Shown one piece after another: positions 50,427-58,842 of a stretch of 64,000 bases of DNA. Within the stretch, counting starts at the first letter, position 1. The number at the start of each line of letters is the position of its first letter. Both the position numbers and the translations under genes were made by a program. The stretch comes from Candidatus Omnitrophota bacterium. GTDB lineage: Bacteria > Omnitrophota > Gorgyraeia > Pluralincolimonadales > Pluralincolimonadaceae. The notes under the pieces are model-generated. The model saw only the letters and a list, made by a program, of their open reading frames with translations. It did not search any database and was not told the origin of the DNA. The stretch is taken from assembly GCA_041653595.1 (NCBI GenBank), contig JBAZFB010000003.1, forward strand, positions 62,001 through 126,000, read 5' to 3'.

Positions 50427-52812
50427 GATACTGATATACGACGGGGCGCTGGGCACTGTCCTGCAGGAGACAGGGGCGCTGAAGGCCGGGGCCTGCCCCG
50501 AGGAATTAAATCTCCTGGAGCCCGATATTATAAAGTCCATCCATCTTGATTACATAAAAGCCGGCGCCGATATCATCGAAACGAATTCGTTCGGCGGCAG
50601 CAAATTAAAACTCGCGGCATACGGGCTTGAGAAAGAAGCCGACAGGATAAATTATGAGGCGGCGCGCATCGCCAGGTCCGCGGCCGCGGGTAAGGCGTAT
50701 GTCGCGGGCTCTGTCGGGCCGCTTGACAGGCAGTTGACGCCTCTGGGCGACCTCTCTTTTGATGAGGCGGTAAAGCTATTCGAAGACCAGATACGGGCCC
50801 TTAAGGAAGGCGGATGCGACCTGATAATACTGGAGACCTTCGCCGATATAAAGGAGCTGAAGGCGGCATTCATCGCGGCCCGCCAGGCAGGCGGCCGGAT
50901 CCCGGTGCAGGCGCAGATGACGTTTGAAGGCGGCGAGCGCAGCACATACGGCACTCCGCCGTCGGCGTTCGCGGTCTTGTTCCAGTCGCTCGGCGCGGAT
51001 ATCATCGGGACGAACTGCTCTACCGGCCCGAAGGAATTAATAAAAGTAGTCAAAGAGATCATCCCATATACCGATAGATACGTCTCATGCCTTCCGAACG
51101 CGGGACTTCCGGAATTACGCGCCGGCAGGACATATTTTCCCGAGAGCCCGAAGTCCTTCGCGAGATACGCCGCGGAGTTCGCCGGGTTGGGCGCGAGCCT
51201 GATCGGCGGATGCTGCGGTACCACTCCGGAACATATAAATGAACTGAAAAAGATCTTAAAAAACAGGCGTCCGGCAAAGAGGAAGTATTCCCCCGCGTTC
51301 AGGCTATCCTCTAGGACAAAGGTCGTGGAGCTTAACGCGAAGACGCGCCCGCTGATCATAGGCGAGCGTATCAACCCGACCGGTAAGAAAGGCCTCCAGG
51401 AAGAGATAAAGGCCGGCAAGTCCGTCACTATCAGGCGCGAGGCGATAGAGGAGACCAAAAAAGGCGCGGACATCCTGGATGTTAATGTCGGTGTGCCGGG
51501 GACGCGCGAGCAGGAGACGATCGTCCCGGCCATAGAGGCTGTCCAGGCGGTCAGCGAGGCGCCGGTGTCGATAGACAGCGCGAATCCCGCGGCCGTCGAA
51601 GCGGCGCTGAAGGAAGTCTCCGGAAAGCCGCTGATCAATTCGGTCAACGGCGAGAATGATAAGATAAATTCCATCCTGCCGCTCGCGAAGAAATACGGGG
51701 CGGCGATACTCGTCCTGGCCCTGGATAAGTGCGGTATCCCGAAAGATTCAAAAGCCCGCGTTAAGATCGCAACAAGCGTCATAAATAAGGCGCTGGCGTT
51801 TGGCATACGAAAAGAAGATATAATCGTAGACCCGCTCACGCTGGCCATATCGGCTGAGCCTGAGCAGGTGAAAGAGACGCTCAAGGCGATCAAGGAACTG
51901 AAGAAGAAAGGATTCTCCTCCTCGTTAGGCGTAAGCAATGTGTCGTTCGGGCTGCCGAACAGGAGGAAGATAAACGCGGATTTCTTCTCGCTGGCGCTCG
52001 CTTCCGGCCTAGACCTCGCGATAATAAACCCGAGCGACGACAATATGTTCTGGGTCGCGAAACAAAAGAAGAAGCGCGCTGCGGACGAAGCCGGAATAAA
52101 GAAATTCCTTAAGGCCGCGCTCAGCCCTATCGAAGAGGTTTCGAGGAAAAAGCTGGAAGTAAAGCCGGGCGAGCATAAAGACGTGAAGACGCGGCTCAAA
52201 GAAGCGGTCCTCTACGGCGACAAGGAAAATATCACCGCGTATGTCGAAGAGGCGCTTTCCCAAGGCATCGCTCCGCTTGAGATAAACAGCAAGATACTTA
52301 TTCCCGCCCTGGAGGTAGTCGGCGAGAAATTCGGCAAGAGGGAATATTTCCTCCCGCAGGTGATATTATCGGCGGAGGCAGTCCAGCGGGCGTTTGGGCG
52401 GCTCAAGAAAGAGATAAAGCCCGGCGAAGAGGAAGATAAGGGCACTATCGTGATCGCGACCGTCGAGGGCGATATACATGATATCGGGAAGAATATCGTC
52501 ATATCGGTCCTGGAAAACCACGGCTATAAGATAGTCGATCTCGGCCGCGGCGTGCCGGCCGATACGATAATAAAAGAAGCGGTAAAGAACAAAGCCGATA
52601 TAATCGGCTTGAGCTCCCTGATGACGACGACGATGATACAGATGGAGCGCGTCATAAAGGAATTGAAGAAGAAGGGCCTTAATTTCAAGACGATCGTGGG
52701 CGGCGCGGTAGTGACCGAGGCGTTCGCCAAAGAAATAGGCGCCTCAGCCTACGCGCGCGACGCGATCGAGGCGGTCAATATCGTAAAATCGCTCATGAAA
52801 GAGAGAAGGTGA
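50395..52812 (+). CDS. metH: Cobalamin-dependent methionine synthase without reactivation domain
   Basis: MetH transfers the methyl group from methyl-THF through cobalamin to homocysteine. The protein has 805 residues. The homocysteine-binding domain spans about 1-290, with zinc cysteines in GTNCSTGP (near 205) and GGCCGTTPEH (near 272). The pterin-binding domain spans about 315-570 (IIGERINPTGKKGLQEEI, DILDVNVGVPGTREQE). The helical cap and cobalamin domain span about 595-805, with the DxHxxG motif at Asp693/His695/Gly698 (GDIHDIGKNIV) and the GLSSLMTTTMIQM loop. The reactivation domain is absent and lies in the preceding gene. Confidence 0.96.
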   Translation: MKKISARLKNEILIYDGALGTVLQETGALKAGACPEELNLLEPDIIKSIHLDYIKAGADIIETNSFGGSKLKLAAYGLEKEADRINYEAARIARSAAAGKAYVAGSVGPLDRQLTPLGDLSFDEAVKLFEDQIRALKEGGCDLIILETFADIKELKAAFIAARQAGGRIPVQAQMTFEGGERSTYGTPPSAFAVLFQSLGADIIGTNCSTGPKELIKVVKEIIPYTDRYVSCLPNAGLPELRAGRTYFPESPKSFARYAAEFAGLGASLIGGCCGTTPEHINELKKILKNRRPAKRKYSPAFRLSSRTKVVELNAKTRPLIIGERINPTGKKGLQEEIKAGKSVTIRREAIEETKKGADILDVNVGVPGTREQETIVPAIEAVQAVSEAPVSIDSANPAAVEAALKEVSGKPLINSVNGENDKINSILPLAKKYGAAILVLALDKCGIPKDSKARVKIATSVINKALAFGIRKEDIIVDPLTLAISAEPEQVKETLKAIKELKKKGFSSSLGVSNVSFGLPNRRKINADFFSLALASGLDLAIINPSDDNMFWVAKQKKKRAADEAGIKKFLKAALSPIEEVSRKKLEVKPGEHKDVKTRLKEAVLYGDKENITAYVEEALSQGIAPLEINSKILIPALEVVGEKFGKREYFLPQVILSAEAVQRAFGRLKKEIKPGEEEDKGTIVIATVEGDIHDIGKNIVISVLENHGYKIVDLGRGVPADTIIKEAVKNKADIIGLSSLMTTTMIQMERVIKELKKKGLNFKTIVGGAVVTEAFAKEIGASAYARDAIEAVNIVKSLMKERR

Positions 52813-52817
52813 CGGCA

Positions 52818-53675
52818 ATGGAGCGGAAGAAGATAACTATCCCGGATATCCAGAAGAAGAAACAGGAAGGCAGGAAGATAACGCTCCTTACCGCCTACGA
52901 TTACCCGTCGGGGCGGCTAATCGATGAAGCGGGCGTTGATATCATACTTATAGGCGATTCGCTGGCGATGACCGTGCTGGGGTATGAGTCGACCGTCCCC
53001 ATAACTATGGATGAGATGATCCATCACGCCAAAGCCGTAAAACGCGGCGCCAAATACGGGCTTATGATAGGCGACATGCCTTTTATGACATATAACATAG
53101 GCGAGAAAGAGACCATAAGAAATGCAGGCAGGTTCATAAAAGAGGGCGGGTGCGGCGCTGTAAAGATCGAAGGCGGCACCGAGATGACAGGTGTCGTAAA
53201 AGCATTGGTAAAAGCGGGAATTCCGGTCCTGGGACACATAGGACTTACGCCTCAGACCGCTACGCAACTCGGCGGGTTCAAGGTACAGGGCAAGGATGCC
53301 GCGAGCGCGCAAAAGCTGCTCGATTCCGCGCTTTCACTGGAGAAAGCCGGCTGTTTCGCGATCATCCTCGAGTGCGTCCCGGATAAACTCGCGAAATTGA
53401 TCACCGAAAAACTTGGGATCCCGACGATAGGGATAGGCGCCGGCGCGTATTGTGACGGCCAGGCGCTCGTCACGAACGATATGATAGGTTTATTCGACCG
53501 CTTTACGCCGAAGTTCGTGAAAAAATACGCCGACCTCTGGCCGTTACTGCTGAACGCGTTCAAGAGATACAAGGATGAAGTGGAAGGCGGCAAGTTCCCC
53601 AGCGAAGAGCACAGCTTTACGATGAACGAATCGGAACTGAAAAAGATAAAAACCAACAAGAGGAGAGGTAAATGA
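52818..53675 (+). CDS. panB: 3-methyl-2-oxobutanoate hydroxymethyltransferase
   Basis: PanB uses methylene-THF to make ketopantoate for pantothenate and CoA synthesis. The ATG at 52818 has an AGAAGG site eight bases upstream and gives 285 residues. Signatures are LTAYDYPSGRLIDEAGVDI, GDSLAMTVLGYESTVPITMD, DMPFMTYNIGEKETIRNAGR, GGCGAVKIEGG region (written here as AVKIEGG), GHIGLTPQTATQLGGFKVQG and IGIGAGAYCDGQALV. It fits the folate context because methylene-THF is an intermediate of the genes upstream. panC and panD are not nearby. Confidence 0.95.
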   Translation: MERKKITIPDIQKKKQEGRKITLLTAYDYPSGRLIDEAGVDIILIGDSLAMTVLGYESTVPITMDEMIHHAKAVKRGAKYGLMIGDMPFMTYNIGEKETIRNAGRFIKEGGCGAVKIEGGTEMTGVVKALVKAGIPVLGHIGLTPQTATQLGGFKVQGKDAASAQKLLDSALSLEKAGCFAIILECVPDKLAKLITEKLGIPTIGIGAGAYCDGQALVTNDMIGLFDRFTPKFVKKYADLWPLLLNAFKRYKDEVEGGKFPSEEHSFTMNESELKKIKTNKRRGK

Positions 53676-53706
53676 AAATAAGAGTCCCGACAACCGGAGT
53701 GATAGC

Positions 53707-54516
53707 ATGCACAAGATAGTCGAGAAGAAACAACTGGCAGATACGATAACTTTATTGAAGGTCGAGGCGCCGATGGTCGTGCGCGAAGCGAAGCCCGGGC
53801 AGTTCGTGATAGTCCGGCTCGATGAGTTCGGTGAGAGGATACCGCTTACGATATGCGACGCTGACAGGGCGCGCGGCGTCCTGACTCTCATAATACAACA
53901 GCTCGGCAGGTCGACAAAAGACCTCTGCGCGTTAAAAGCCGGGGACCAGATAAGGGACATACTCGGGCCGCTCGGCAACCCCACTGAGATAGAGAAATTC
54001 GGCACGGTCGTGATAATCGGCGGCGGCGTCGGCGCTGCGGAATTATATACCGCGGCAAAGGCCCTGAAAGAAAAAGGCAATAAGGTCATCACCATAATCG
54101 GCGCCCGCAACAAGAGCCTTATAATTCTCGAGGATGAATTCAAGCCGATCGCCGACGAGGTGCTTATCACCACAGACGACGGAAGCTACGGCATCAAGGG
54201 TTTCGTGACCGACGCCCTTAAAAAGGTCATCTCGGAACAGAAAGTCGACCGCATCATATGTTGCGGCCCGATACCGATGATGAAAGCGGTCACCACGACG
54301 GCGAAGCCGCATAATATCCCCGCGATAGTGAGCCTGAACGCGATACTTTTGGACGCGACAGGGATGTGCGGGAGCTGCCGCTGCACCATAGAGGGCAAGA
54401 CGAAGTTCTCGTGCGTCGACGGGCCGGAATTCGATGGTTACAAAGTGGATTTTGACGAACTCATGGCGAGGAACAAGAGGTTCCTGGACGAAGAAAGGAG
54501 AGCGCTCGAGGTATAA
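53707..54516 (+). CDS. nfnA: NfnA/SudB-like FAD and 2Fe-2S subunit (NADP-ferredoxin oxidoreductase alpha type)
   Basis: This 269-residue protein has a flavin-binding beta-barrel (EAKPGQFVIVRLDEFGERIP, LTICDADRARGVLTLI). An NAD(P)-binding domain follows (VVIIGGGVGAAELYTAAKAL, IICCGPIPMMKAVT). The end is a 2Fe-2S loop of the PyrK/NfnA type (DATGMCGSCRCTIEGKTKFS, then C). Together with the next gene it forms the pair known as NfnAB in clostridia and as sulfide dehydrogenase SudBA in Pyrococcus. Nfn makes NADPH from NADH and reduced ferredoxin by electron bifurcation. A 31-base gap separates it from panB. Sulfide dehydrogenase activity cannot be excluded from sequence. Confidence 0.85.
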   Translation: MHKIVEKKQLADTITLLKVEAPMVVREAKPGQFVIVRLDEFGERIPLTICDADRARGVLTLIIQQLGRSTKDLCALKAGDQIRDILGPLGNPTEIEKFGTVVIIGGGVGAAELYTAAKALKEKGNKVITIIGARNKSLIILEDEFKPIADEVLITTDDGSYGIKGFVTDALKKVISEQKVDRIICCGPIPMMKAVTTTAKPHNIPAIVSLNAILLDATGMCGSCRCTIEGKTKFSCVDGPEFDGYKVDFDELMARNKRFLDEERRALEV

Positions 54517-55913
54517 TGGCTACCAATAAGACACCCAGGCAAGAGATACCGGCCCGCAATCCGGAGGAGAGGAACAAGGATTTCAAGGAAGTATCATTGG
54601 GTTTCACCGAAGAGCAGGCGGTTCTCGAGGCGCAGCGCTGCATAGCGTGCAAGAAGAAGCCTTGCTGCAACGGATGCCCGGTCGAGATAGACATACCCGA
54701 ATTCATAAAACTCGTCGCCAAGAAAGACTATAAAGGCGCCATACAAAAGATAAAAGAGAAGAATAATCTCCCGGCCATATGCGGCCGCGTCTGCCCGCAG
54801 GAGACGCAATGCGAATCGCTTTGCACCTTGGTGGCAAAAGGGCAGCCGGTGGCGGTCGGCGCTCTGGAGAGGTTCGTTGCCGACCGGGAAGCGGAGCACC
54901 CGGGATCGAAAGAACCGCCTGTCATAAAAGAGAAAAAGGATATCAAAGTCGCCGTGGTCGGCGCCGGGCCGGCCGGGTTGACAGCTGCCGCAGACCTCGC
55001 CAGGTACGGTTATAAGGTAACGCTCTTCGAATCGTTGAGCGCGAGCGGCGGCGTCTTAAGATACGGCATTCCCGAGTTCAGGCTTCCCAAGGCGATCCTC
55101 GACCGCGAGACCGAATATATAAAGTCTCTCGGCGTGGAGATAAAATATAACATCCTTATAGGCAGGACATTCTCGATAGCCGACCTTTTCAAGGACGGAT
55201 ACAAGGCGATATTCCTCGGGACAGGCGCCGGGCTGCCGTATTTCCTGGGCATCCCTGGTGAGAACTTAAACGGCGTCTATTCCGCCAACGAGTTCCTGAC
55301 GCGGGTCAACCTCATGCACGCGTATGAATTCCCGAAATATAAGACGCCGGTGAAGATCGGCGAACGTGTGGCTGTAGTCGGCGCGGGTAACACAGCCATG
55401 GACTGCGTGCGAGTGGCCAAGCGCCTGGGCGCCAAGGACGCGATGATCATCTACAGGAGGAGCGAGGCCGAGGCCCCGGCAAGGCGCGCGGAACTCGAGC
55501 ACGCGAAAGAAGAACGTATAGAATTCCGGTTCCTTACGGCTCCTATCAAAATAGAGGGGAATGAAAAGGGCGAGGTAAAGAGCATGACCTGCCTGAAGAT
55601 GGAGCTTGGCGAACCGGACGCGAGCGGCAGGAGGCGTCCGGTCCCGATAAAGGGTTCCGAATACGAGATGCCGGTCGATACAGTGATAATCGCGGTCGGG
55701 CAGGGGCCGAACCCCCTGATAGCGCATACGACAAAAGAGCTCGCGGTCGACGAAAAATCCGGCGAGCTTAAGATAGACGAAAACTGCATGACCTCGATAA
55801 AAGGCATATTCGCCGGCGGAGATATCACTACCGGGGAAGGCACGGTCATCGCTGCTATGGGCGCGGGCAAGAAAGCCGCCGCGGCGATAGACAAGTTCTT
55901 TAAGGAAAAATAG
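54516..55913 (+). CDS. nfnB: NfnB/GltD-like FAD, 4Fe-4S subunit (NADPH-dependent)
   Basis: This protein of 465 residues is in the GltD/NfnB family. An N-terminal ferredoxin-like helical domain carries two cluster-ligand sets (CIACKKKPCCNGCP and CGRVCPQETQCESLC). Then come the FAD-binding motif VAVVGAGPAGLTAAADLARY, the NADPH-binding motif VAVVGAGNTAMDCVRVAKRL and the final GIFAGGDITTGEGTVIAAMG. Its ATG uses the last base of the nfnA stop (TAATG), so the subunits are co-translated. A stand-alone glutamate synthase small subunit is less likely because of the nfnA neighbour. Confidence 0.87.
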   Translation: MATNKTPRQEIPARNPEERNKDFKEVSLGFTEEQAVLEAQRCIACKKKPCCNGCPVEIDIPEFIKLVAKKDYKGAIQKIKEKNNLPAICGRVCPQETQCESLCTLVAKGQPVAVGALERFVADREAEHPGSKEPPVIKEKKDIKVAVVGAGPAGLTAAADLARYGYKVTLFESLSASGGVLRYGIPEFRLPKAILDRETEYIKSLGVEIKYNILIGRTFSIADLFKDGYKAIFLGTGAGLPYFLGIPGENLNGVYSANEFLTRVNLMHAYEFPKYKTPVKIGERVAVVGAGNTAMDCVRVAKRLGAKDAMIIYRRSEAEAPARRAELEHAKEERIEFRFLTAPIKIEGNEKGEVKSMTCLKMELGEPDASGRRRPVPIKGSEYEMPVDTVIIAVGQGPNPLIAHTTKELAVDEKSGELKIDENCMTSIKGIFAGGDITTGEGTVIAAMGAGKKAAAAIDKFFKEK

Positions 55914-56990
55914 ATGAAGAAGCCCCTCTTTTTAGCGCTCTTGCCGCTCGTCGCCCTTTGCGCCAGCGGTTGTTTCATAAATATGGCCGCTACGACGAAG
56001 ATAAACGACGACGGTTCGGGTTTCCGCATAACCACCTATTCCGCTGACGGCGCGTCCGAGAAAGAGGAAGTGCTCAAGAATTATCTCCTGCCTCCGGGCG
56101 GCGAATGGAGGCTCAACCAGTATGTAAAAGATTCCCCGCCCCAGCATATCTACGAGGCAAAGCAGGTATTTATCGACCTCAACAAACTGGCGCCCGACTA
56201 TTACAGGAAAGGCGCGAAGCCCGGAGATGTTTCGGCCAATAAATTCTCCCTCAAGATCAACAGGGGCATATTATTTACGACTTACGAATACGGGGAGACG
56301 TATAAGGACTGCACCGACAGCGCCAGGATCAGGAAATTATGCGATAGCTGGTATGAGCACTCCATAGAGACGGCCGCCACGGAAGTGGCGCGGGCTTTCC
56401 CGAAGGCGATAAAAAAGGAGAAAGCCAGGGAGCTGCTGGAAGCCGTATATCGCCCGTATTTTGATTATATGACCGCGGAATTTACCAGCGCCGGCCGGCA
56501 GGCGTTCGATGAGAAGAATGTGCAGTTCAAGGCGAAGATGGATGAGTTCGAGAAGAAATTCACCGCCGAGGGGTTCTCCGCGATCTTCGCCGGTTACATA
56601 ATATCCGCGGATAAGGCGTCTGGCAAGGAAGCCATCTTGGAAAAATTGATGGCGGTGCACGCGAGCATAGACAAACAGCTTTCGGATTACGGGACCGCGA
56701 TGAATGAGGCGAATTACGACGACGCTTTCGGTGTGTACGGCTGGCCGATATTCATGGGCTATTCGTTCGATATATCGGTCGTCATGCCCGGGCGTATGAT
56801 CGAGGCCAATGCCGGTAAGATGACTTTGAATTCGGCGAAATGGGAATTCAAGAACGACGATTTTCTCCTCAAGGAATTTACCCTCCGGGCGAAGTCGCGT
56901 AAACTCAACCTGGCCGGCATCGGTATCATAGTAGCGATCCTGGCGGCGGCATTACTGGTAGCGTATAAGAGGGAACGGAAGAATAAGTGA
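55914..56990 (+). CDS. Putative lipoprotein with C-terminal membrane helix, unknown function
   Basis: This protein of 358 residues has a lipoprotein signal peptide ending CASGC, so Cys20 would be lipidated. The body is mixed alpha/beta with blocks TTKINDDGSGFRITTYSADG, LKINRGILFTTYEYGETY, and helices EVARAFPKAIKKEKARELLE and NVQFKAKMDEFEKKF. The very end is a strong membrane helix followed by basic residues (GIGIIVAILAAALLVAYKRE). A protein lipidated at one end and membrane-inserted at the other would loop in the periplasm. I recognise no named family. It follows nfnB directly and overlaps mnmA by four bases. Confidence 0.7.
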   Translation: MKKPLFLALLPLVALCASGCFINMAATTKINDDGSGFRITTYSADGASEKEEVLKNYLLPPGGEWRLNQYVKDSPPQHIYEAKQVFIDLNKLAPDYYRKGAKPGDVSANKFSLKINRGILFTTYEYGETYKDCTDSARIRKLCDSWYEHSIETAATEVARAFPKAIKKEKARELLEAVYRPYFDYMTAEFTSAGRQAFDEKNVQFKAKMDEFEKKFTAEGFSAIFAGYIISADKASGKEAILEKLMAVHASIDKQLSDYGTAMNEANYDDAFGVYGWPIFMGYSFDISVVMPGRMIEANAGKMTLNSAKWEFKNDDFLLKEFTLRAKSRKLNLAGIGIIVAILAAALLVAYKRERKNK

Positions 56991-58054
56991 AAAAAGCCGT
57001 TGTCGCTATGAGCGGCGGCGTCGATTCATCGGTCGCCGCTTTTTTATTGAAAAAAGAGGGTTACGAGGTCATCGGTATCACTATGCAGCTTTGGTCTAAG
57101 GACCTCTGCGGAAAGCACGGCGGGAAGAGCTGTTGCTCGCTAGAGGCGATAGAGGACGCCAGGAAGGTCGCCTCGCTCCTCGATATCCCGCATTACGTAA
57201 TGAACCTCGAGAAGGATTTCAGCGATTTCGTCATTAAGTATTTCTGCTCCGAGTATGAGAAAGGGCGGACGCCTAATCCCTGCGTCGTCTGCAACAGCAG
57301 GATGAAGTTCGGAAAACTATTGGAGAGGGCGAAGGTCCTCGGCGCGGAACATGTCGCGACCGGCCATTACGCGAGGCTCGGCCGCGGCGAGAGCAACGGC
57401 CGGTATTACATAAACGAGGCCGCGGACAAGACTAAGGACCAGTCGTATTTTCTCTTCGATCTGTCCCAGGAGCAGCTTGAACATGCGCTCTTTCCGCTCG
57501 GCGGGTTATCGAAGAAAGAGGTCAGGGAGATTGCCAGGTCGAACGGCCTGAAGGTCCATGATAAGCCCGAGAGCCAGGATATCTGTTTTGTGATAAAAGG
57601 CGATTATCGCGATTTTATAAAGGACAAGATAAAGGGAGTGAAGCCCGGCAGGATAGTCGATACCGGAGGAAAGGTTTTGGGCGAGCATAAGGGCATTGCG
57701 TTCTATACGATAGGGCAAAGGGAAGGCCTGGGCGTCGCGGCCGGTAAGCCGGTATATGTCGTAAAGATCGACGCAGCAAAGAATGAGATCGTATTGGGCG
57801 ACGCCGGAGAGGCGAAGGGCAGGGAATTGACGGCGAGCGCAATCTCATGGATGGCTGTAGAAGGGCTGGATTCCGGCATCCGCGCTGAGGCGAAGATAAG
57901 GTATAACCACCCTAAGGCTGCCTGCGAGGTCATACCGGTCTCCGGCAATAAAGTGAAAGCCGTATTCGATGAGCCGCAGTACGCGATAACCCCGGGCCAG
58001 GCATTCGTATTTTATGAAGGCGAAAAGATATTAGGCGGCGGATGGATAGATTAA
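56987..58054 (+). CDS. mnmA: tRNA-specific 2-thiouridylase MnmA
   Basis: MnmA inserts sulfur at C2 of U34 in tRNAs for Lys, Glu and Gln. It starts with GTG at 56987, overlapping the lipoprotein stop (GTGA); 355 residues is normal. The PP-loop is AMSGGVDSSVAAFLLKKEG. The two catalytic cysteines are Cys102 (NPCVVCN) and Cys200 (SQDICFV). Later marks are GHYARLGRGE, DQSYFLFDLSQEQL and GLGVAAGKPVYVV. It is the first of three adjacent PP-loop ATPase genes, and its end overlaps larE by 13 bases. Confidence 0.96.
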   Translation: MKKAVVAMSGGVDSSVAAFLLKKEGYEVIGITMQLWSKDLCGKHGGKSCCSLEAIEDARKVASLLDIPHYVMNLEKDFSDFVIKYFCSEYEKGRTPNPCVVCNSRMKFGKLLERAKVLGAEHVATGHYARLGRGESNGRYYINEAADKTKDQSYFLFDLSQEQLEHALFPLGGLSKKEVREIARSNGLKVHDKPESQDICFVIKGDYRDFIKDKIKGVKPGRIVDTGGKVLGEHKGIAFYTIGQREGLGVAAGKPVYVVKIDAAKNEIVLGDAGEAKGRELTASAISWMAVEGLDSGIRAEAKIRYNHPKAACEVIPVSGNKVKAVFDEPQYAITPGQAFVFYEGEKILGGGWID

Positions 58055-58842
58055 AAAAGATCTTAATGAGGCTGGGCAAGGTGGTGATCGCTTTTTCCGG
58101 CGGGGTGGATTCGACGTTCCTGCTCAAAGTAGCTAAAGATACTCTAGGCAGAAATAACGTCCTAGCTATCACCGCGACATCCGAGACCTACCCGTCTTCG
58201 GAACTCAGGGATGCCAAGAGGCTCGCGAAAATAATAGGCGTCAGGCAGGTGGTGATCAGGACCGCTGAATTCGACGATCCCAAATTCAGGGATAATCCTC
58301 CGCAGAGATGTTATTACTGCAAAAAAGAGCTCTTCAAGGAGATCGGCAAGATCGCCCGGCGCGAAGGGTTCAGGCATATCGCCGACGCCTCCAATTATGA
58401 CGACAGGAAAGATTTCAGGCCGGGCAGCCGCGCCGCGAAAGAGAGCGGCGTATCAAGCCCGTTAAAAGAGGCGCGCCTGACCAAGGACGCGATACGCAGG
58501 CTGTCAAAAAAGCTTGGGTTGCAGACCTGGAATAAGCCTTCTTATGCCTGCCTCGCGTCGCGCATACCTTATTACGATACGATAACCAGGCGGAAGCTGG
58601 AGATGATAGAAAAAGCAGAGGATATCTTGCGGAATAATTACAGTTTCAGTCAGGTGCGCGTCCGTTGCCATGGTGATATCGCGAGGATCGAAGTGGCTCC
58701 GCGCGAGATACGGAAGTTCTTCAAAGGGGAAGCGGCTTCCGGGGCGGCGAAGCGTCTTCAAAAACTGGGTTTTAAATATGTCACCGTGGACATATTGGGT
58801 TACCGGACGGGAAGCATGAACGAAACTTTAAGGAAACGCTGA
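58042..58842 (+). CDS. larE: ATP-dependent sacrificial sulfur transferase LarE
   Basis: LarE adds sulfur to the nickel-pincer precursor, in the characterised Lactobacillus enzyme at the cost of its own cysteine. The 266-residue protein has the PP-loop AFSGGVDSTFLLKVAKD, then ITATSETYPSSELRDAKR, RCYYCKKELFKEIGK, and KPSYACLASRIPY. In that last motif Cys170 corresponds to the sacrificial cysteine of the Lactobacillus protein. The extra cysteines in RCYYCKK are interesting, since some LarE homologues use an iron-sulfur cluster instead. LarB and LarC are encoded at 5762-7695, so the pathway is split over the window. Confidence 0.92.
   Translation: MDRLKKILMRLGKVVIAFSGGVDSTFLLKVAKDTLGRNNVLAITATSETYPSSELRDAKRLAKIIGVRQVVIRTAEFDDPKFRDNPPQRCYYCKKELFKEIGKIARREGFRHIADASNYDDRKDFRPGSRAAKESGVSSPLKEARLTKDAIRRLSKKLGLQTWNKPSYACLASRIPYYDTITRRKLEMIEKAEDILRNNYSFSQVRVRCHGDIARIEVAPREIRKFFKGEAASGAAKRLQKLGFKYVTVDILGYRTGSMNETLRKR

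Noticed and set aside
50652..52199. Long open frame on the - strand opposite metH (515 codons)
   Set aside because: It is the shadow of a GC-rich conserved gene with clear domains on the + strand, has no ribosome site and shows no family signature. Similar antisense frames opposite 4135-5397 and 43472-44761 were dropped for the same reason.
53672..53719. 15-codon frame between panB and the nfnA-like gene
   Set aside because: It overlaps both neighbours, has no family match and no dedicated ribosome site.
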